Shown piece after piece: positions 11,950-13,160 of a stretch of 13,160 bases of DNA. The notes below the pieces were generated by a model. The model saw only the letters and a program-made list of their open reading frames with translations, was not told where the DNA came from and did no database searches. How positions within the stretch are numbered: the first letter of the stretch is position 1; the number at the start of each line of letters is the position of its first letter. The stretch comes from Actinomycetes bacterium (GTDB lineage Bacteria > Actinomycetota > Thermoleophilia > Solirubrobacterales > Solirubrobacteraceae), in NCBI GenBank assembly GCA_023405705.1, contig JAEXXR010000369.1:1-13160 (forward strand). Reading direction: 5' to 3'. The translations under genes and the position numbers were made by a program.

Positions 11950-12254
11950 TCCGCGCTTTCGGCTGGCGGCCCAAGCGGGAACGTCACGGGCCACGCCAGG
12001 GCGGTCTCTGACCAGGCGGTCGCCGAGGCGGATGACCCGGCCCTCTCGGACAGAGCGATCGCACCGAGCGGTGAGCTCGTTCGTGATCGACCCCGGCGCG
12101 TCCGCAGGACTGCCGTCGATGACGCCCCCTCGCCCGCGGCCGGCAGGTCTGAGGACGGTAAGGAACGTCCCCGGCGGCCCCACGGCTGCTCGGATCGGTG
12201 ATCAACTGGATTCGAGCAAGCCGTCACGCGAGGGCCGAGACCGAGGGAGCGCCG
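11950..12254. other. intergenic region with no supportable gene
   Basis: About 300 nt between vapC and the membrane-protein gene. Open frames here are out-of-frame shadows without family features or ribosome sites. It presumably carries the promoter of the following gene, but I cannot identify a -35/-10 pair. Confidence 0.5.
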
Positions 12255-13160
12255 ATGGCAGATGCGACGGGACCGCCGCATGGCGGCACGGACGGCGAGA
12301 GACCTCATGCGCGCGAGAGCCCGCAGCCGTCGGACGGCTCGCGGGCGCGGCGCGTGTCCACGGCGCTGCTGCTCGTCACGGGCACGCTGATCGCGCTGCT
12401 GGCGATCGTCTCGCTGTGGATCGCGCGGCAGGCGCTCGACACCGACCAGTGGACGAGCACCAGCTCGAAGCTCCTGGAGAACCCCGCGGTCCAGACGGCC
12501 GTCGCCGGCTATCTCGTCGACCAGCTGTACGCCCACGTCGACGTGCAGGGGGAGATCGCGGCGGCGCTGCCGCCACGTGCCGCGCCGCTGGCCGGCCCGG
12601 CCGCGGGCGCGCTGCGCCAGGGCGCCGAGCAGGTCGCCAGACGGGCGCTGGAGACGCCGGTGGTGCAGAGCGCTTGGGAGCAGGCCAACCGGCGCGCCCA
12701 CACGCGGCTGCTCCAGGTCCTCAGAGGCGGCGGGACGACCGTCTCGACGCGCAACGGCGTCGTCACGCTCGACCTCGGCTCGCTGCTGAACGAGGTCGCC
12801 GCGCGCACGGGGATCGGGCAGCGGGCAGCCGCGGCGCTGCCGGCCGACGCCGGCACGATCACGCTGCTGCGGGCGCGGCAGCTCAGCACCGCCCAGTCGG
12901 TCGCCGACGCGCTCAAGCCGCTCGCGGCGCTGTTCACGGTGCTGGCGCTCGCCTGCTACGCGGGCGCGATCGCGCTCGCCCGCGGCCGCCGCCGGCAGAC
13001 GCTGCGCGACGCCGGCTTCGGGCTGATCGTCGCCGGCATCGCGGCGCTGATCGTCCGCCGGCTCGCCGGCGACGAGGTCGTCGCGGCGCTCGCTCCGACC
13101 GCGTCGATCCGGCCCGCCGCAGACGCGACGTGGCAGATCGGCACGTCGCTGCTGTCGAAC
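12255..13160 (+). CDS. multi-pass integral membrane protein, 3' end outside window
   Basis: The first 302 codons, open to the window edge. ATG 12255 has GAGGGAG 5 nt upstream. Residues 1-33 are a polar, probably cytoplasmic tail. TM1 is about 35-57 (STALLLVTGTLIALLAIVSLWI). Residues 58-220 form a large soluble, probably extracytoplasmic domain with phrases such as DTDQWTSTSSKLLENPAVQTAVAGYLVDQLY. TM2 is about 222-243 and TM3 about 253-268. Long-loop membrane proteins with the DTDQWT-type region after the first helix are widespread uncharacterised actinobacterial proteins. Function unknown. G/C third-position bias is strong, so it is resident chromosome. Confidence 0.85.
   Translation, partial: MADATGPPHGGTDGERPHARESPQPSDGSRARRVSTALLLVTGTLIALLAIVSLWIARQALDTDQWTSTSSKLLENPAVQTAVAGYLVDQLYAHVDVQGEIAAALPPRAAPLAGPAAGALRQGAEQVARRALETPVVQSAWEQANRRAHTRLLQVLRGGGTTVSTRNGVVTLDLGSLLNEVAARTGIGQRAAAALPADAGTITLLRARQLSTAQSVADALKPLAALFTVLALACYAGAIALARGRRRQTLRDAGFGLIVAGIAALIVRRLAGDEVVAALAPTASIRPAADATWQIGTSLLSN

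Noticed and set aside
11299..12701. Long minus-strand ORFs opposite vapBC and the membrane-protein gene
   Set aside because: Arg/Ser-rich shadows; the plus-strand frames show Phd, PIN and transmembrane features.

Overview
The window is high-GC DNA with a strong G/C third-position bias. It reads as a high-GC Actinomycetota chromosome; an early-branching lineage such as Thermoleophilia is possible, but this is inferred from style only. Two housekeeping-like ends flank an accessory block at a tRNA-His gene.

Region 1 (1-1152) is resident chromosome: an alpha-acetolactate decarboxylase gene on the minus strand, then a complete tRNA-His(GTG).

Region 2 (1111-10136) is a ~9.0 kb integrative element. 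A 43-bp direct repeat bounds it: the 3' part of the tRNA from the anticodon loop onward (1111-1153), repeated at 10094-10136. The left end carries an XRE regulator, a ribbon-helix-helix-like protein and a tyrosine integrase. Just inside each end are four GATT motifs spaced exactly 10 bp apart, in opposite orientation at the two ends, which look like integrase arm-type sites. The cargo is an orphan winged-helix-like protein, an IS3-type transposase scar, and a three-gene cassette: an AAA+ ATPase (IetA-like), an unrecognised 251-aa protein, and a convergent 787-aa subtilisin-like protease (IetS-like). ATPase plus subtilase is the composition of IetAS toxin-antitoxin/defence modules. The extra middle gene and convergent layout are unusual, and the middle protein has weak, memory-based resemblance to bacterial gasdermins. 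No conjugation or packaging genes are visible.

Region 3 (10137-11100) is the stub of an older, related element. The DNA right of attR repeats the element's left-end landmarks at the same distances (terminator, palindrome, phased GATT array, bulged hairpin with a compensatory base change). It then runs into a heavily decayed N-6 adenine DNA methyltransferase pseudogene. The locus has therefore taken up defence-type islands at least twice.

Region 4 (11231-13160) has a VapBC-type toxin-antitoxin pair, whose PIN toxin has no canonical start codon, and the first 302 codons of a membrane protein running off the window.
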